From positions 19,096,001 through 19,160,000 of the forward strand of contig OZ316891.1 in the NCBI GenBank assembly GCA_973895155.1: 64,000 nt of DNA, given 5' to 3'. The DNA comes from Marsupella aquatica. Its lineage: Eukaryota > Marchantiophyta. The position numbers were made by a program, and so were the translations under genes. Below the pieces are notes generated by a model. It was not told the DNA's origin. It worked only from the letters and a program-made list of their open reading frames with translations, and made no database searches. Positions 22,314-34,639 of this stretch are shown piece by piece; positions within the stretch are counted from its first letter, which is position 1; each line of letters starts with the position of its first letter.

Positions 22314-24325
22314 CCATCCTACTATCTTATTAGTCGGGAGGCTAAAAATTACATTAATGGTGAGCCTGATGGCAACTTTGACTCAATACATTGCTTCAAT
22401 TAGAAATAAGAGGCGGATGGCAAGTTACAGTTGTTGGATACCTTCAATGGAGACAAGCAGAAATATAAAAGGTTTTGTACTTGCAAAAAAGTGTCGCAAT
22501 AGCAGCGATGTGACAAGCCTCAATGCGAATAGGATCGAGCACCGACACATACCAGCAGCAATGCAAATAGGAGCATGCAGGACATAGCACACACGCCAGC
22601 CTCAATGCAAATAGGAGCACTGACACACGCCAGCAGCTTCAACATGAATCAACGTAGGGAATAGGAGCAACTTCAACGCGAATCAACGTAGCACTACAAG
22701 ACTAATCAAAGCAGAGAGCACTATGCACCCAATGGACCAGAGAGGGATGACTCGTGACTGGCTGTCGACAAATGTGGACCCACTCTGACCTAATATAGGC
22801 AACCTGCACCTCCTCCTAGCCCATCCTGATCGTCGATGTATTCGTGAATGGCCAGGATTCTTCAGGCAGGCACGCTGGATACTCCTCAATGGATTAGTTG
22901 GTGTTTATATTACCCAAACGACCTTAATGTGAACCTAATGCCTGCTTGTTTCTTTATGAGCGTACGTGGGTTGACCATGTACAGTCTACTAAAATACCTC
23001 ATAAAGAAACACCTGGTTACCTTAATTGTATACATAACCAAGTGACGTCAAACTATAGAGTCTTTAATGTCATCAGCAAAGCAAGAAGACAAAGAAAGGT
23101 TTTCATGGGAGCCAAAAACAAGTCATTGGCAGCAGGGGCCACTAATGTACATTGCTAGGGGCAAAGAGAAATATGGTCAGGGTAACAAACTGAATTTTTC
23201 ATATCCTTAAATCTAGTGAGAGGTAAAGGTCAGAAACTAATTGGTGGAGTTAGCCAAGGAATCTTCTGAGCATCTTATCCTTCACTTGAGGTGACATTCA
23301 CCACCTTGACCAGAAAGTAAAAAATTGGCCTGATTACGCATCTGTCCTGGAGGAGGGTTGACAGTTGACACCCCCTCTTTGGGTGTCATACATGATGGAG
23401 AGGAGGGAACTACTTGCTCTCAAAGCAGGAAATGGCCTTCTCATGGTCATGGTTGAGGCCAGAGTTTCTTTAGTAGTTAATGTCCTTCCTGATTTTTCTC
23501 TTTGTAATCTTCAGGGCATTTGTGAGAAGAATACACAGTCAAGATTTGGATCAACGTATAATGAAAATTCTTCAGAATAGCCAAAAGAATGTCTGGGATT
23601 CTGAGTGTGATATCTTCTGGTCGCTGTTCATAATCTCATGGCATGACTACAGTAGTTAGACTTGTTTTCCGGCCCATTGGGCGCTTGCGCGTGTTCTTCT
23701 TCTTCTTGGGAGGCTTTTGTCCCTTGTGTGGTGTTGACAGGCCCCGCATAATTTTCTATTAAAAAATTATAAACAATTAAAAAAGATGAAATTCTTCTGT
23801 ATGCTACTAAATTAGCAAGAACAATAATCTCTTGTATTTTCAAGTGTACGTATTAAGGTCCAGTTACCAGAACATTGTTGGAAATAATAGCCCTCAAACC
23901 TCAAAGTGAAGCTCTTAGTTTTGGAGGCATTATGGTCCACAATGCTATCTACAACTATAATAAGTGATCCCTCCTTTTTTTGTCCTTCGTCCGTTATGAA
24001 ATCCAAAATCAGGGGAATCAAAACTGGCCGTTAGATATTTTAAAGTATTTTCGTATCCGTTTGATTAGCACTTACCCTCTTTGGTGAAGCCTCCCGCGCC
24101 CGTGCCTTCAATATGGACCCCCCTCACGATATACATATACGGGCATCAATGCTTGCGATGCCTCACCGGCCCTCACAATGCCTTGCCCTGACGCCCTGCT
24201 TCGCCATCCCCTTGGCCCCGATGGGCTCGCCCCTGCCTCTCGCCCTCCCCTTGGTCCATGCCCTGACACCCTTGCCCTGACACCCTGCCTCGCCCTCCCC
24301 TCAGTCCCGATACGCTTGCCCCTGC
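22314..24325. other. Intergenic DNA with short repeats, no gene seen
   Basis: Repeated words such as CAATGCAAATAGGAGCA (22559, 22602) and CGAATCAACGTAG (about 22679; TGAATCAACGTAG at 22644) mark local duplication. A diverged copy of the 132-bp minisatellite unit lies at about 23335-23460. A C-rich stretch at 24150-24320 repeats CCTGACACCCTGCC-type words. Confidence 0.5.
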
Positions 24326-24382
24326 CGACTCCCTATGGGCTGGCCCTCCTTGTGCCGTGCAACGCACGGGCATAGGGCTTGT
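24326..24382 (+). repeat. 57-bp dispersed repeat with hairpin, Helitron-end-like (copy 2)
   Basis: It is 52/57 identical to 10619-10675. The stem is better than in copy 1: GCCGTGC, AAC loop, GCACGGGC. AGGGCTTGT follows. It sits at the end of a C-rich segment. Confidence 0.4.
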
Positions 24383-24574
24383 AAACATAATATTACTATA
24401 CACAAAAAGTTGCTCATTTCTCTTCAATTTTGGCTAGAATTAGCCTGACTTTGTTTGCCTTGGTTTAGCCAGGTCACATACCCCAATAGCCAGCTTTTTG
24501 GCTTTGAATTAGGCAGGCCACAACCCCAGTAGCCAGAATCTGACAATTATGCTTAAATCTAGGGAGATCTAATG

Positions 24575-25205
24575 GTCAGGGTAATTTTCCCATCTGCCCA
24601 TGGAGGAGTGTTACAGTTGACACCCCTGTTAAGGGACCATGATGTAGAGGAGATATCTATTTGCTCTCAAAACAAACAAAACAGCATGATTGTCATCATC
24701 CTTGAAATGGGTAATTTCTCCAATCTGCCCATGGAGGAGTGTTACAGTTGACACCCCTGTTAAGAGACCATGATGTAGAGGATATATCTATTTGCTCTCA
24801 GAACAAACAAAACACAGCATGATTGTCATCATCCTTGAAATGGGTAATTTCTCCAATCTGCCCATGGAGGAGTGTTACAGTTGACACCCCTGTTAAGAGA
24901 CCATGATGTAGAGGAGATATCTATTTGCTCTCAAAACAAACAAAACACAGCATGATTGTCATCATCCTTGAAATGGGTAATTTCTCCAATCTGCCATGGA
25001 GGAGTGTTACAGTTGACACCCCTGTTAAGAGACCATGATGTAGAGGAGATATCTATTTGCTCTCAAAACAAACAAAACACAGCATGATTGTCATCATCCT
25101 TGAAATGGGTAATTTCTCCAATCTGCCCATGGAGGAGTGTTACAGTTGACACCTCTGGTAAAGTGCCATGATGCAGAGGAGAGAACTATTTGCCCTCAAA
25201 CAAAC
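24575..25205. repeat. Minisatellite, 131-133-bp unit, about five copies
   Basis: The marker word GGAGGAGTGTTACAGTTGAC starts at 24602, 24733, 24866, 24998 and 25131, giving periods of 131, 133, 132 and 133 bp. Inner copies are almost identical, so the array is recently homogenised. It ends about 370 bp upstream of the RNF25-like start codon. Confidence 0.95.
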
Positions 25206-25420
25206 AATACAGGATGACATACAGTACAGTGCACGCATGGATGCGTATGTTGGGGACACAGATACTCTCTACTTTTAAGCACTTCTTCTTCTGGCACTGC
25301 GCTCTCAAACCCTCAATCTCATCCTGTGTCGCTGCAGGAGTTCTAATTTCCAGTGCCGATTTTCTAAGCGGAGAGTAATTTAGTTTTTTTTTATCTTGAT
25401 TTTGGGAGCATTCAGAGCAT

Positions 25421-25488
25421 TGAATCGAATTGAATTGAATTGAACTGAACTGAACTGAACTGAATTGAATTGAGCCGAATTGAATTGG
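25421..25488. repeat. GAATT/GAACT pentanucleotide repeat in the RNF25-like leader
   Basis: TGAAT and TGAAC pentamers repeat about twelve times, with interruptions (TCGAATTGAATTGAATTGAA, then GAACT runs). It lies 84 bp upstream of the start codon and is probably transcribed as part of the 5' untranslated region. Confidence 0.9.
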
Positions 25489-25571
25489 CTTTGGTTTGGG
25501 TGGGTTGCGTTGAATTGCATTGAACTTGGAGTGAGGAGGATTGGTAGATTTTGGCAAGAGTGGGGACAGAG

Positions 25572-28500
25572 ATGGCAACGGAAGAGGTCCAGGAGGAGGT
25601 GGAGGCCATGGAGGCAGTTTATGGTTCTGATTGCACAGTCTTCCAAGTCTTTTCTCCCCATCTGAGCGTCTTCATGAAGCCCCGCACAGCTGACGATGCC
25701 TCCGTTCAGGTTTGTTTGCCTTCTCGCCGTTCCGTCCTTTTCCTCTACTCCCACTTTTCCGATTTTTCTAGGCCTAGTCTCATCGAAAACTTACCGCAGC
25801 ATTTGCCTCTTTCGATGATTCACCGACCCTCTTTCACTAATGACGTTAAATTCGTTGATGGCCTTCTAGAGTCTGCGGATTGTGGAACTGGTAGGAATCA
25901 GATAGGGTATCATTCAGCAAAAATTCGTTGGTTGAAATTCCTTTTGTGGGTTATTATAACTCATTCCTTTTTCGGCTCCTGAAGGATTTACCCATAGCCA
26001 CTAGCTCTAGGGTTTGAACGATCTGCTTTGTAACCTATTGGATTTTTCGTGATCTCAGTTTGTGGAGGCAGTTCTAGTGATCAAAGCGGGAGCGAAGGTA
26101 TCCTTGTGCCCTCTTCATTCAAAGAATCAAAGAGGTTGGGCGTCTAGAGTACATTGAGAGTTGAATGCAATCAACTTCAATAATTCGCATATAGCAGGGA
26201 TAGGTCCGCGAGAGAATTTGGGTGCACTGTTCAGATGCTGGCACACAGGGTGACCGGCTGTTAAAGAAATATTAGGACAGTTCAGATAACATAGTTAGAG
26301 TCTGACGGCACGCAGACGGTGGGGTAAAGTGTGAGTTCAGCTAGATTGAGCAAGTTAAGGGAGAGAAACTAAAGTGAGAACTAGACTCAATGTGAAAAAA
26401 ATTTAAAAAACTAAAAAAACTACTCGCATTTAGCTGGACTAGCATTGTCGGGCATTATTATGTGTTGACAGGGAGACAACATGTTCTTCTAGGGCAATGT
26501 CCTAAGTAGCCTGTCGACCTCAGGATCAAGAGAGGAAGATGGACATAGTAAGGTTCAAAAGTGAAGCCCTGCAGCTTACTGAGATGCTGATGTTTGAATA
26601 TGTGTTGGCAGTATCCAGACGCACCACCTGAGTTGGAGCTAAGGGATGTCAAGGGCTTAGGTGACAGTCGCCATGCCCAGCTGCTAGGTGATCTGCGAGA
26701 GCAAGCTGCAGAACTAGCTGGTGGCCCTATGCTGGTGGCCATTTGTGAGGTGTCCATCTTTATCCTTTTCCCAGTTCGCAATCTTCTCTGGATTGTTCCC
26801 ACGACATCTTCTATGTACACCAAACATAGAGACTCTAACAATTTAGAAACGGTCTTGTCCAATATCCTGATTAAGTGTGAATTCTTCGAAGGGATGTTTT
26901 ATCCTGTCATAGCCATCAGCAAACACTGCAATGAGGTTTGGGCAATGTGAGAGTGCATGCATAGAATGAATGGACTAGGTCCTGATAGGTGTCTTTCTAA
27001 TGTTAGTAGAGCTGAGTGTGGGCATGACGAGAAGGGGCAAAGTCGGTGCTGAGATGAATATCTGCTGCACAACAGGCAGCAACAGACCTTCTCACCAACA
27101 TGAACACGCCGGACGGAGATTGCTGCTTCTGTATGGATCCGCTGGATGATGGTGCAAAGCCGTTCATGAAGCTAATGACATGCTTCCACTGTTTCCATAG
27201 GTGAAGAAATCTCTCTATTTCTGTTGGATTCTGGATCTTTCCAGATTTCTGTTCACTTCCAAAGCATTCATGTCATGTCAAGAGCATACATCAGAGGTGA
27301 GAATAGCGACGAACTTTTGCCTAGGTTAGATGTGGTGGATCAGATCACGGGTCAATCGTACACATGGGAACTTAGGGGATACGCCAGGAACAGCTCGCTT
27401 GCTGAGAATCTTAGCGTTTCAAATTCCTCTTCGGTGGGTCTTGGCTCTCATGGAGAATGTCGATTTCAGCGGAATCCTCACATTGAAGCCACATCATAGC
27501 GATTGACACCCTTGAGCAACATATTTTACTACTGCTGTCCCTTTGTGTAGTAACTTAAAGCCTTTGATGAACGGGTGCTCATATAATTCAATAATGTGAT
27601 GCTTTTCCTGCGGTCAAGGCCTTCTAAGTCTTTCACCTGTGGGACCTCAGATTTTAAGATGTGGTCTCGTGGAGCTCATGTGGATATTTATTCCATGAAT
27701 ACTGTGGTTTTGTTGTTTTGAGACCAGTCGTTGTATTGTGGTATATATACTCACATCCCTTATAAGAAGGCTTGGAATGTAGCAGTGATAGGTACTGTTA
27801 TTTGAATATCTTCTTTGTTGACCGTTCATAATTGTTAGTGATTGCTTCGGAGATTGGTGGAGATGGCTGCAATATCAGCAACCCCCAAGGCCTCCCTTAC
27901 ATGCTGGTAGGCTGCAAGACGAAGGCGGTGATGAAAGATCTCTTGAGCAAATTGGAAGGTACTATCCTTGTGGAAGACATGTTGTGTTTGTTAAACGTCC
28001 AGTATGATTTGTTTGAGATTGATTGGCGCGGAGTGAGGATGGCATGAATAGCCATCTCTTCGAGCAGTCACTCTTTCGCATATTGTTCTTGTGGTACCTT
28101 CAAAACTTTTTAAAGCAAGTGCAGACCGACCACCTGACTAGAGTGTCCCGCTTGGTTTGAGAGCTTTCGTCCCTGCCCCTGATTTAAGCACCAATGATGT
28201 GGAGGTGATTGTGCACCCTGTTGACTATACTTTACTTGTAATTCTGATGTGCCAGCGCTGAAGGGAGGATTACCAGAGTACCTGAGGTACAGGAGCTCCA
28301 GATGCAATGTCCTGTTTGTCGCAAAGTCATCCTTGCAGAAGATTTTGCTCATGTTCATGACTACCTTACGAAAGACAATGGCATGAAACCTGTAAGAAAC
28401 GATCTGGAAACCTCACTTTCCTTTCAATCTGCTTCTTGCATTATGTGTCATTGCAAGTTATGAGTAAGATCTAAACTTAGCAGCTATATAACTCAAATTT

Positions 28501-29304
28501 GCAGCTAAATTGATACTCGACAGAGTGTTATTGTGCCACATTTATTTGAATGGCACCGCTGTAGAACGTTTTTCTCCAGCCTGCTGGTTTTTTAAAATGT
28601 TCCTTTGATCAAACCCTTGCAGATTCTAATTTCGTTTCCGTTTTCAAATGCCTACATTAGTCCTGACTGTACTTGGGCTGCATCATCTTGTGCTTTCTTC
28701 TGTTTGTCAGTTCTTTCTTCAATATGAAGACACACAAGTACCAATGGATATCCTGACGGATGCTGAGCTCGTGCGACGTGCTCAATTCGGGGCCCAATTC
28801 GAGGCTCAGCTAGAACGTGGTGGAATAATTGAAAATAAAAAGTTGGAAGTCATTCAGCCTGGTATGATAGTACCTCCTCGAACGCCTCCTTTGGTAGAGA
28901 ATGCTCCTGAGGAAGATCAACTGGGAGACCAGGGCACCACGAGACCATTGGATGTGCCATCCAGCGAGACTAGTGGTACACAAGGTCGGGGTAGACAGGA
29001 CAGTCAAACAGGACGCCCACATGTGCACCAAACCAGTGCTGGAAGGGATGGGTTTCGCGGAGGAAGATCATACAGAGGGTATTATTCAGGAGGAAGATCA
29101 CACAGGGGACGACAAGGTGGAGGCATTAGAGCAAACAGAGGTTATCGAGGAAGGTCTGGGGTATGGAGAGATATGGGTACGAGTGAAACGTCTAGAATGC
29201 AGTCCCAAGATATAAGACAACTGGAGAGAGATGACGTGGAAACCACTAGAATACAGTCACAAACTATTAGACAAATGGACAGGGGTGAAGTGGAAACTTC
29301 TTGA
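25572..29304 (+). CDS. RNF25: RWD-RING E3 ubiquitin ligase, RNF25-like, with RG-rich tail
   Basis: Seven exons: 25572-25709, 26059-26097, 26612-26749, 27076-27200, 27839-27958, 28256-28391, 28711-29304 (429 aa). All introns are GT-AG with matching phases. Residues 1-105 form an RWD domain (EEVEAMEAVYGSDC, YPDAPPELEL, KGL near 73). A RING-H2 follows: C121-x2-C124, C141-x-H143, H146-x2-C149, then C205-x2-C208 (CPVC) after a 55-residue insertion typical of RNF25. The tail (about 330-385) is rich in RG/GR (GFRGGRSYRGYYSGGRSHRG), an RNA-binding-like region. RNF25 proteins bind E2 enzymes and, in animals, ubiquitinate ribosomal eS31 in translation-stress responses; in this organism the role is inferred. 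The pentamer repeat lies just upstream. Confidence 0.88.
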
Positions 29305-30488
29305 CTGCAGGCACAGAACACTGAACAATTGGAGTGGATAGGGGTGTGGAGTGAAATTGGTCTCCAAAACGGTCTTCCTCAACAAGCTCTGAGGGATTCC
29401 TTATCTGCAAAGGAAAAACCTCTAATTTTAAATAAGGGAAATGTGACCGACCGGGACTGGGGATTGTGCCATCCTGAAGCCTAGCAGCGATAGTGGCGAC
29501 TAAGTTACAGGCGAGGTATACTGACAGAAGTCGAAAGCTTTGCCTCCTGAATACTTTATGATTTTTTTGTCGAATCCTTTTGAGGGCAGTTTTGGAGAGA
29601 ACACTTAAAAGTTTGGAGTACTAATAAAAGTTTAAATACTGTGGTACCCAAGATTCGAGGGGCACGTTGTGGATGATAAAGTCCCTCAGCAAATGCGTTT
29701 GTCATGTTTGCACGCTCTGAAAATATCCCCCTTCTGAAGTGATCTTGGTATGTTAAGAATAAGGCTTCGACGAGATATTAGTGTGTATTCTGTGATATCG
29801 CGCGAGATAGGGAATTTGAACCTGTTGCAAATTTTGTGTCGTCCTTGTCATACTCGTGCGGAGCAATTTGGACCGTATCATTTCATTCACAGCTCGTTGG
29901 TTAGACTCATCACAACTGACCCATGATAGAGTACAAAATCCATTAGAACCAATATGGGATTCCATACCCTATTAGGATGGGTTTGAATAAGCAAGTCAAT
30001 CTACGATCCCTCTTTGAAGACCTTAGCTGAACATCATGCATGCAGTATTGCGACATTGCCAATCTGTACTGGGGACGGTGAGCAGATGTTACAAAAGAAG
30101 TCTTGGGACAGTCATAGCTCAATATCAGACCAATTTGGTCCTAGGTGAATTCATCTTCGAGACCTAAGAAATCTGCAGTTTACAAACAAGTACTATGACG
30201 TTTAAAATTTATGTAGATTCCACTGGCTAGTGAGTTTTGAGTCAATTGCTCTACGTCTGATACTCTTCAACCCAACATTAAAATCCGATCAATCTGTGTC
30301 TGCAATGAGAGGGCTCCGAGCCGCATCGGACAGCCTCCTACAATTTTTTCATCATTTGCCTGCACTTTACGAGTATCTAATCCGACGCCATCATGGCCAA
30401 CTTCTATGAGTTTGACATGTCCGAAGTTAGATGGCGTGTCCAAGATTTCTGCCCTGCGCTGTTTCTTGGAAGTTTATTAAAAATCTAA
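29305..30488. other. Convergent intergenic region, no gene seen
   Basis: This lies between the 3' ends of the RNF25-like (+) and EGF-like (-) genes. It should hold both 3' untranslated regions. No open frame with a known domain was seen. Confidence 0.55.
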
Positions 30489-33400
30489 TCAATTGCGGCT
30501 CTTTTGGTCTCTGAATGGATCATCTTCGCCATCGTCGTCGAAACCTTCTCCTTGCACGTGTCGCAGTTGTTGGAACCGTATCTGTGACAGTTCGCTCTTT
30601 CGCCGCTTGTAGCAACTCAGGGCCAGTCCAGCCACAAAAGAGACTGACAAGAAGATTGCGACTACTATTCCAACTGGTATCCACCACTGCGAAAGCACCA
30701 AAGCACAATCCCCCAACTCATTGTTATGAGAAGTGATTTCTTTTGACTGTTGTTGAGATGCAGAAAGCTAAGAAGATGTAGTCTGCCTCATCCATTAGCA
30801 TGTCGGACTCGGCTTCTGATTCTCTGGTGAAACTTATTGTTCCTTTGTAGAAGGAAACTACAGGAGTGATACGAAGAAGAATGCAGTAGCAGTGGCGTGG
30901 TGTGGTGTGGTGTGGTGTGGTGAATGTAAATAATTGGCCAATAATCACGTTACTCGATCCACAGGCAGTAGGTACTACGTAAATACGCACAAACTGCAAC
31001 GACAAGAGTGTGAGAGTCACATTGATCTACAACTGTTGTTCTGAAGTTTTCTCATCAAAGGCGTCTTACCTCATTGTCTTGTAGAATTTTCAGTTTTCTA
31101 CATAGAATGTGCAATGGACTAAACTTTAAGTACGAAATAGGGCCTTGTGGGAGATCGTAATCACACGGTTTAGGCTTCCTGTACTTCACCTGTTTTTCCA
31201 TCAAACAGGAAGATTCTGGACATTTCGAGTGGTACCTCATCGAGTTTTAGCAGTCGACTTTCAGGAAGAGAACTAGTTTGCTAGTTATGTGTCGATCTCT
31301 ACAAGGTCTGACCATCTAGGGGGCGGTAATTACCTCGTTGATACGATGCTTGCTGTTGTTGAACACCTGTTGTACAGGAGGTGGCGGCAAAGCTGCATCA
31401 ATTACGAAGGAGTTGAATTATAAAGAGAGTCCATTAACATCAATCAATTATTCCCAGCTCCACAAGCACTGCTAATAGGTAGTTGTCAGAGACAGTGCAG
31501 TTACTCCGTGATCACCGGCCAATCCAAGTTTAACTGACGACCCGTCACTAGGCAAGATTTTATAACAGAGCTCATAAGCATTTCGAACACTCAGAATGTG
31601 AGTGGTTTATTATCTTTCGAGGAACTGAATACATTAGAGGCGAACACTCTTTTGGTTTAGATACTGAACCATTGCAACAGACCGGACTGTCATTGCCGTT
31701 CACTAGCAAAAGCTGCGAAAGGATTGGCCACCATAAATTCAAACTATTTTTTCGGGGCACCTTATTCAAATCAGTCAAAACTTGTAATGACACTGATAAT
31801 CCCCGGTTCTGCCAAAAAGATTCTTCGTTTGGCCTGTTAATAATGACAGCTTGGAACCATCATAAAAAAATTCGAGATAGCACTCAATTTCTGGTGGCTA
31901 CGAGGCTTTGGGCAAGTCAAAGTTCCCAGAACTGATATATTAGGGAAAGAAAAGAGAACAGCGCTCTTGCCGTAATTTTCCAGGTTCTTTGCCCTCAGCG
32001 ATTCTTCACGACCTACATATCTATTTACCTTCCTGAACTTTTCGTCTTATGTTGCAGAGACTAGAGTAGGCAATGCCTTTGCTGGGGCTGAGATGGGTAT
32101 ATCCGACAATTATCTTTGTGCTGATGCGGAAAGAGAATACTGGAAGAAGTTCTCCTCTGACTTTTTCCAGGAGTTCGTGATTTGGTAATTTGATCCATAC
32201 GGAGTTATGACGTACGTACCTATGGGGGTGGCAACTGAGCAGTCCTTTGAGCCCAGAAAATCTTCAGGGCATGTGCAACTGCCACTGCCTGTCGGCTGGA
32301 CATGGCAAATACCTCCATTGTAGCAGTAGTTCTCTCCACAGAGTTCCCCAGGGAAATTGCAGTGCTGGCCGGCGAAACCAGTCGGGCAGGTACAGGTGTA
32401 ATTCTCTCCCTGGACCATCTCATTGCAGATCCCTCCGTATTGACAGTAGAATGAATTGGAGTCGTCGCACATGATAGACGGTACGTCGCAGAATACTCCT
32501 CTGATGAAATTAGCAACGGCACATACATACTAATCTTTGTCAGACAATTTGAGTTGGGCTCATATTTGTTGGGAAGATGACGAGCTTCAACCTTGGTAAG
32601 CTTCCTTAGAACGCAGTTCTGCGCTCCTGGCGTCTAAGGCAAAATTCTTTGGTTAATTTCATGCTCTCTCTTCATCTCAACCAAGGCTATCCTTAAGGTT
32701 TCCACAGGGATGTGTAATCACAGAGACTGAATTAAGGAGTTGATTTTGAACACTGCTTTTCTACGAAATCCTTAAGGAGACTTGGTTGTTTGATAATTCT
32801 ATCATCTCAGAGACGATAAGTCTTGAAACAGAACTTCAAGTTCTAGGTAGCCATCGGGACGAGAGAATGAATGCAAGAAGGAATGAATTCTTGGTCCATG
32901 GACATCAATCAGAATTGACACAGAAAGTGAAGGATCTTACAATGTCTTGCAATTCAGCATTGATTGATCCATTTACATCTTTACGTCTTTATATCAATTG
33001 CAAGACATTGAGGACGGCGACCCCAACGGGCCATGCAACCAAGATTGTACAAAGACTTGAGAGTTAATACTCACAATCCGGAGAAGGTGGGCAGCGAAAT
33101 AAAGAGGAAGAATGTATGCATTCACAGTCCACGAATACCCAAATTGACTGTGGGAGATGGAGAGAGAGAGGCAGTCGTCACTCTATAGCTGGCAAGGGAG
33201 CTAGAAAACCCATCAGGGATCAGCATCAGCCTTCTCCGACACTTCTTCGTATGATTAAGGATTGTCCCAGTGCAGCTATCAACAACACTCATCGAGACAA
33301 AGATCCATTCTAGCAAGAGGATTTCAATGTCTGCTGCAGGATGAATGGCAGAAATCAGATGATCTAGAACAAATGTATGTGGCCGAGAGGGTATGCTTAC

Positions 33401-33645
33401 CCAAGAAACTCCCGATCACCTTGCATGAGACTGTCCGGACTTGGAGTGACACAAATGCACATCCCCGCTGGAGAGCAGTTCTTTGTCTTGCAATTCAGCT
33501 GACACTCTTGCGCGAGTGCATTGTGTGGAAAGCCAATCAGAAGCACAACAACAGCATCAAGGAGCAAGATCCTCATGAACCTTCTACATCCCTGCATTTT
33601 CTTTCCTCCTCCAGCTTTTTCTGCTGCTCCTGTTGTTGTCCTCAT
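30489..33645 (-). CDS. Small type I membrane protein with two EGF domains
   Basis: Four minus-strand exons: 33645-33420, 32498-32220, 31392-31334, 30716-30489 (263 aa), all GT-AG and phase-consistent. The start is the first in-frame ATG; M17 or M24 would also give a signal peptide. The signal-peptide core is residues 26-39 with an ALA|Q-type cleavage site. A short Cys-rich stretch (ECQLNCKTKNC) follows. EGF1 runs from C86 to C122 and EGF2 from C129 to C162, each with six cysteines in EGF spacing (YGGIC, YNGGIC). After a proline-rich link comes one membrane helix at 201-223, a basic stop-transfer (CYKRRK) and a 38-residue acidic tail. There is no kinase domain, so it is not a wall-associated kinase. 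Its function is unknown; it may be a cell-surface or endomembrane adaptor. Confidence 0.78.
30895..30922. repeat. GTGGT pentanucleotide repeat
   Basis: Five tandem copies of GTGGT/GTGTG lie in the last intron of the EGF-like gene. Confidence 0.85.
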
Positions 33646-33785
33646 CTTGCTCTGCCCTTTTAATTTGTCCCGGTGCTGCAAAGGTGCTGTGGGCTCGTTT
33701 GCATGCTTCTCCCCTCCTAACGCAACAATGCGAAGCTTCAGATCTGAATCATCTCTCTCCAATCTCTTCAGTGCATTCGATTGAT

Positions 33786-34600
33786 GTCCCAGGATCTATG
33801 TTTTCACACTAGATCTATCGCTCTTTCATCAGTTCAGGCAAGGTCGATAATTCCTCTCTTTCTGGTTGGAAAGCAAATCTAGAGAGTGAGTGTTCTTAAT
33901 TGTCGTGCTCTTGCACATACTTAGCAGCAAGGATCTCTTTCTTTCTGTGATGCCCAGATCTAATCTGGCAGAGGTCAGTGCTCCCTAAGCCCGAACCGTC
34001 CCGAAGAGGTCCCACAAACGATAATGCAGGGAGAGCCAAGATCTTCAGGCACCGAGAGCTGCCGTCAGTTCTCTCAGAAGGCTACGAGTGCCATCTCCGT
34101 GCACATCTCACAGAACTGTAAGGATAGATCGTGCACGCATAACATCCCAATTTCTCGGCATCCACAGTCCCAAAGGGATTGAGTGGAGAGCATCCACTGT
34201 CACAATTGGTTGAGGTACAGGGGAGGGGAAGCGCACAGTCAAGTGAAAGGGGATAGAGAGCAACTCAGAAAGAAATGTTATTCAAGGATCAATTAAGTTC
34301 AATTTGTACCTTGTCTCCTCAAAATCTCTCCTGCATTTCCAATTCCCTGCAGATGCTCAAGATCGGCGTCTGCCTGTGAGGATTCTAACACACTGTACTG
34401 AACGAAAGTAAGCTTGTCCCTATGTGGCCTTATACAATTACGCCCCAGAGTCAACAATGTCCCATCCTCAAGAGTGCACTCAAATGGAAGAATGAATTGT
34501 TTGTAAATAGTCCAGAATTCTGACGTTCCCCAGACCTCTCACATCTGAAAGTTCAGAGCCATTTAAACCCCTTCCTGATTTCTTTCCTTTGTATGTGTGG
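33786..34600. other. Upstream region of the EGF-like gene, no gene seen
   Basis: Non-coding DNA upstream of the minus-strand start. It probably includes the promoter and leader of the EGF-like gene. No TATA box is certain. Confidence 0.4.
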
Positions 34601-34639
34601 ACAAGCTTGGGGATTATGAAATTTGAATCAGAAATACAC

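Noticed and set aside
24178-24427. Paired open frames on both strands in a C-rich stretch
   Set aside because: Low-complexity CCCTG-type repeats keep both strands open; no domain, no splice context.
27224-27499. Plus-strand frame inside intron 4 of the RNF25-like gene
   Set aside because: It lacks any RING or RWD residue, and using it would break the C3H2C3 order that the flanking exons complete.
31055-31240. Minus-strand frame between exons 3 and 4 of the EGF-like gene considered as an extra exon
   Set aside because: The flanking exons join in phase without it, and it has no suitable acceptor-donor pair in the needed phase.
32220-32528. Overlapping minus-strand frame in the EGF exon
   Set aside because: Wrong frame: the alternative frame holds all twelve EGF cysteines in correct spacing and joins the neighbouring exons in phase.
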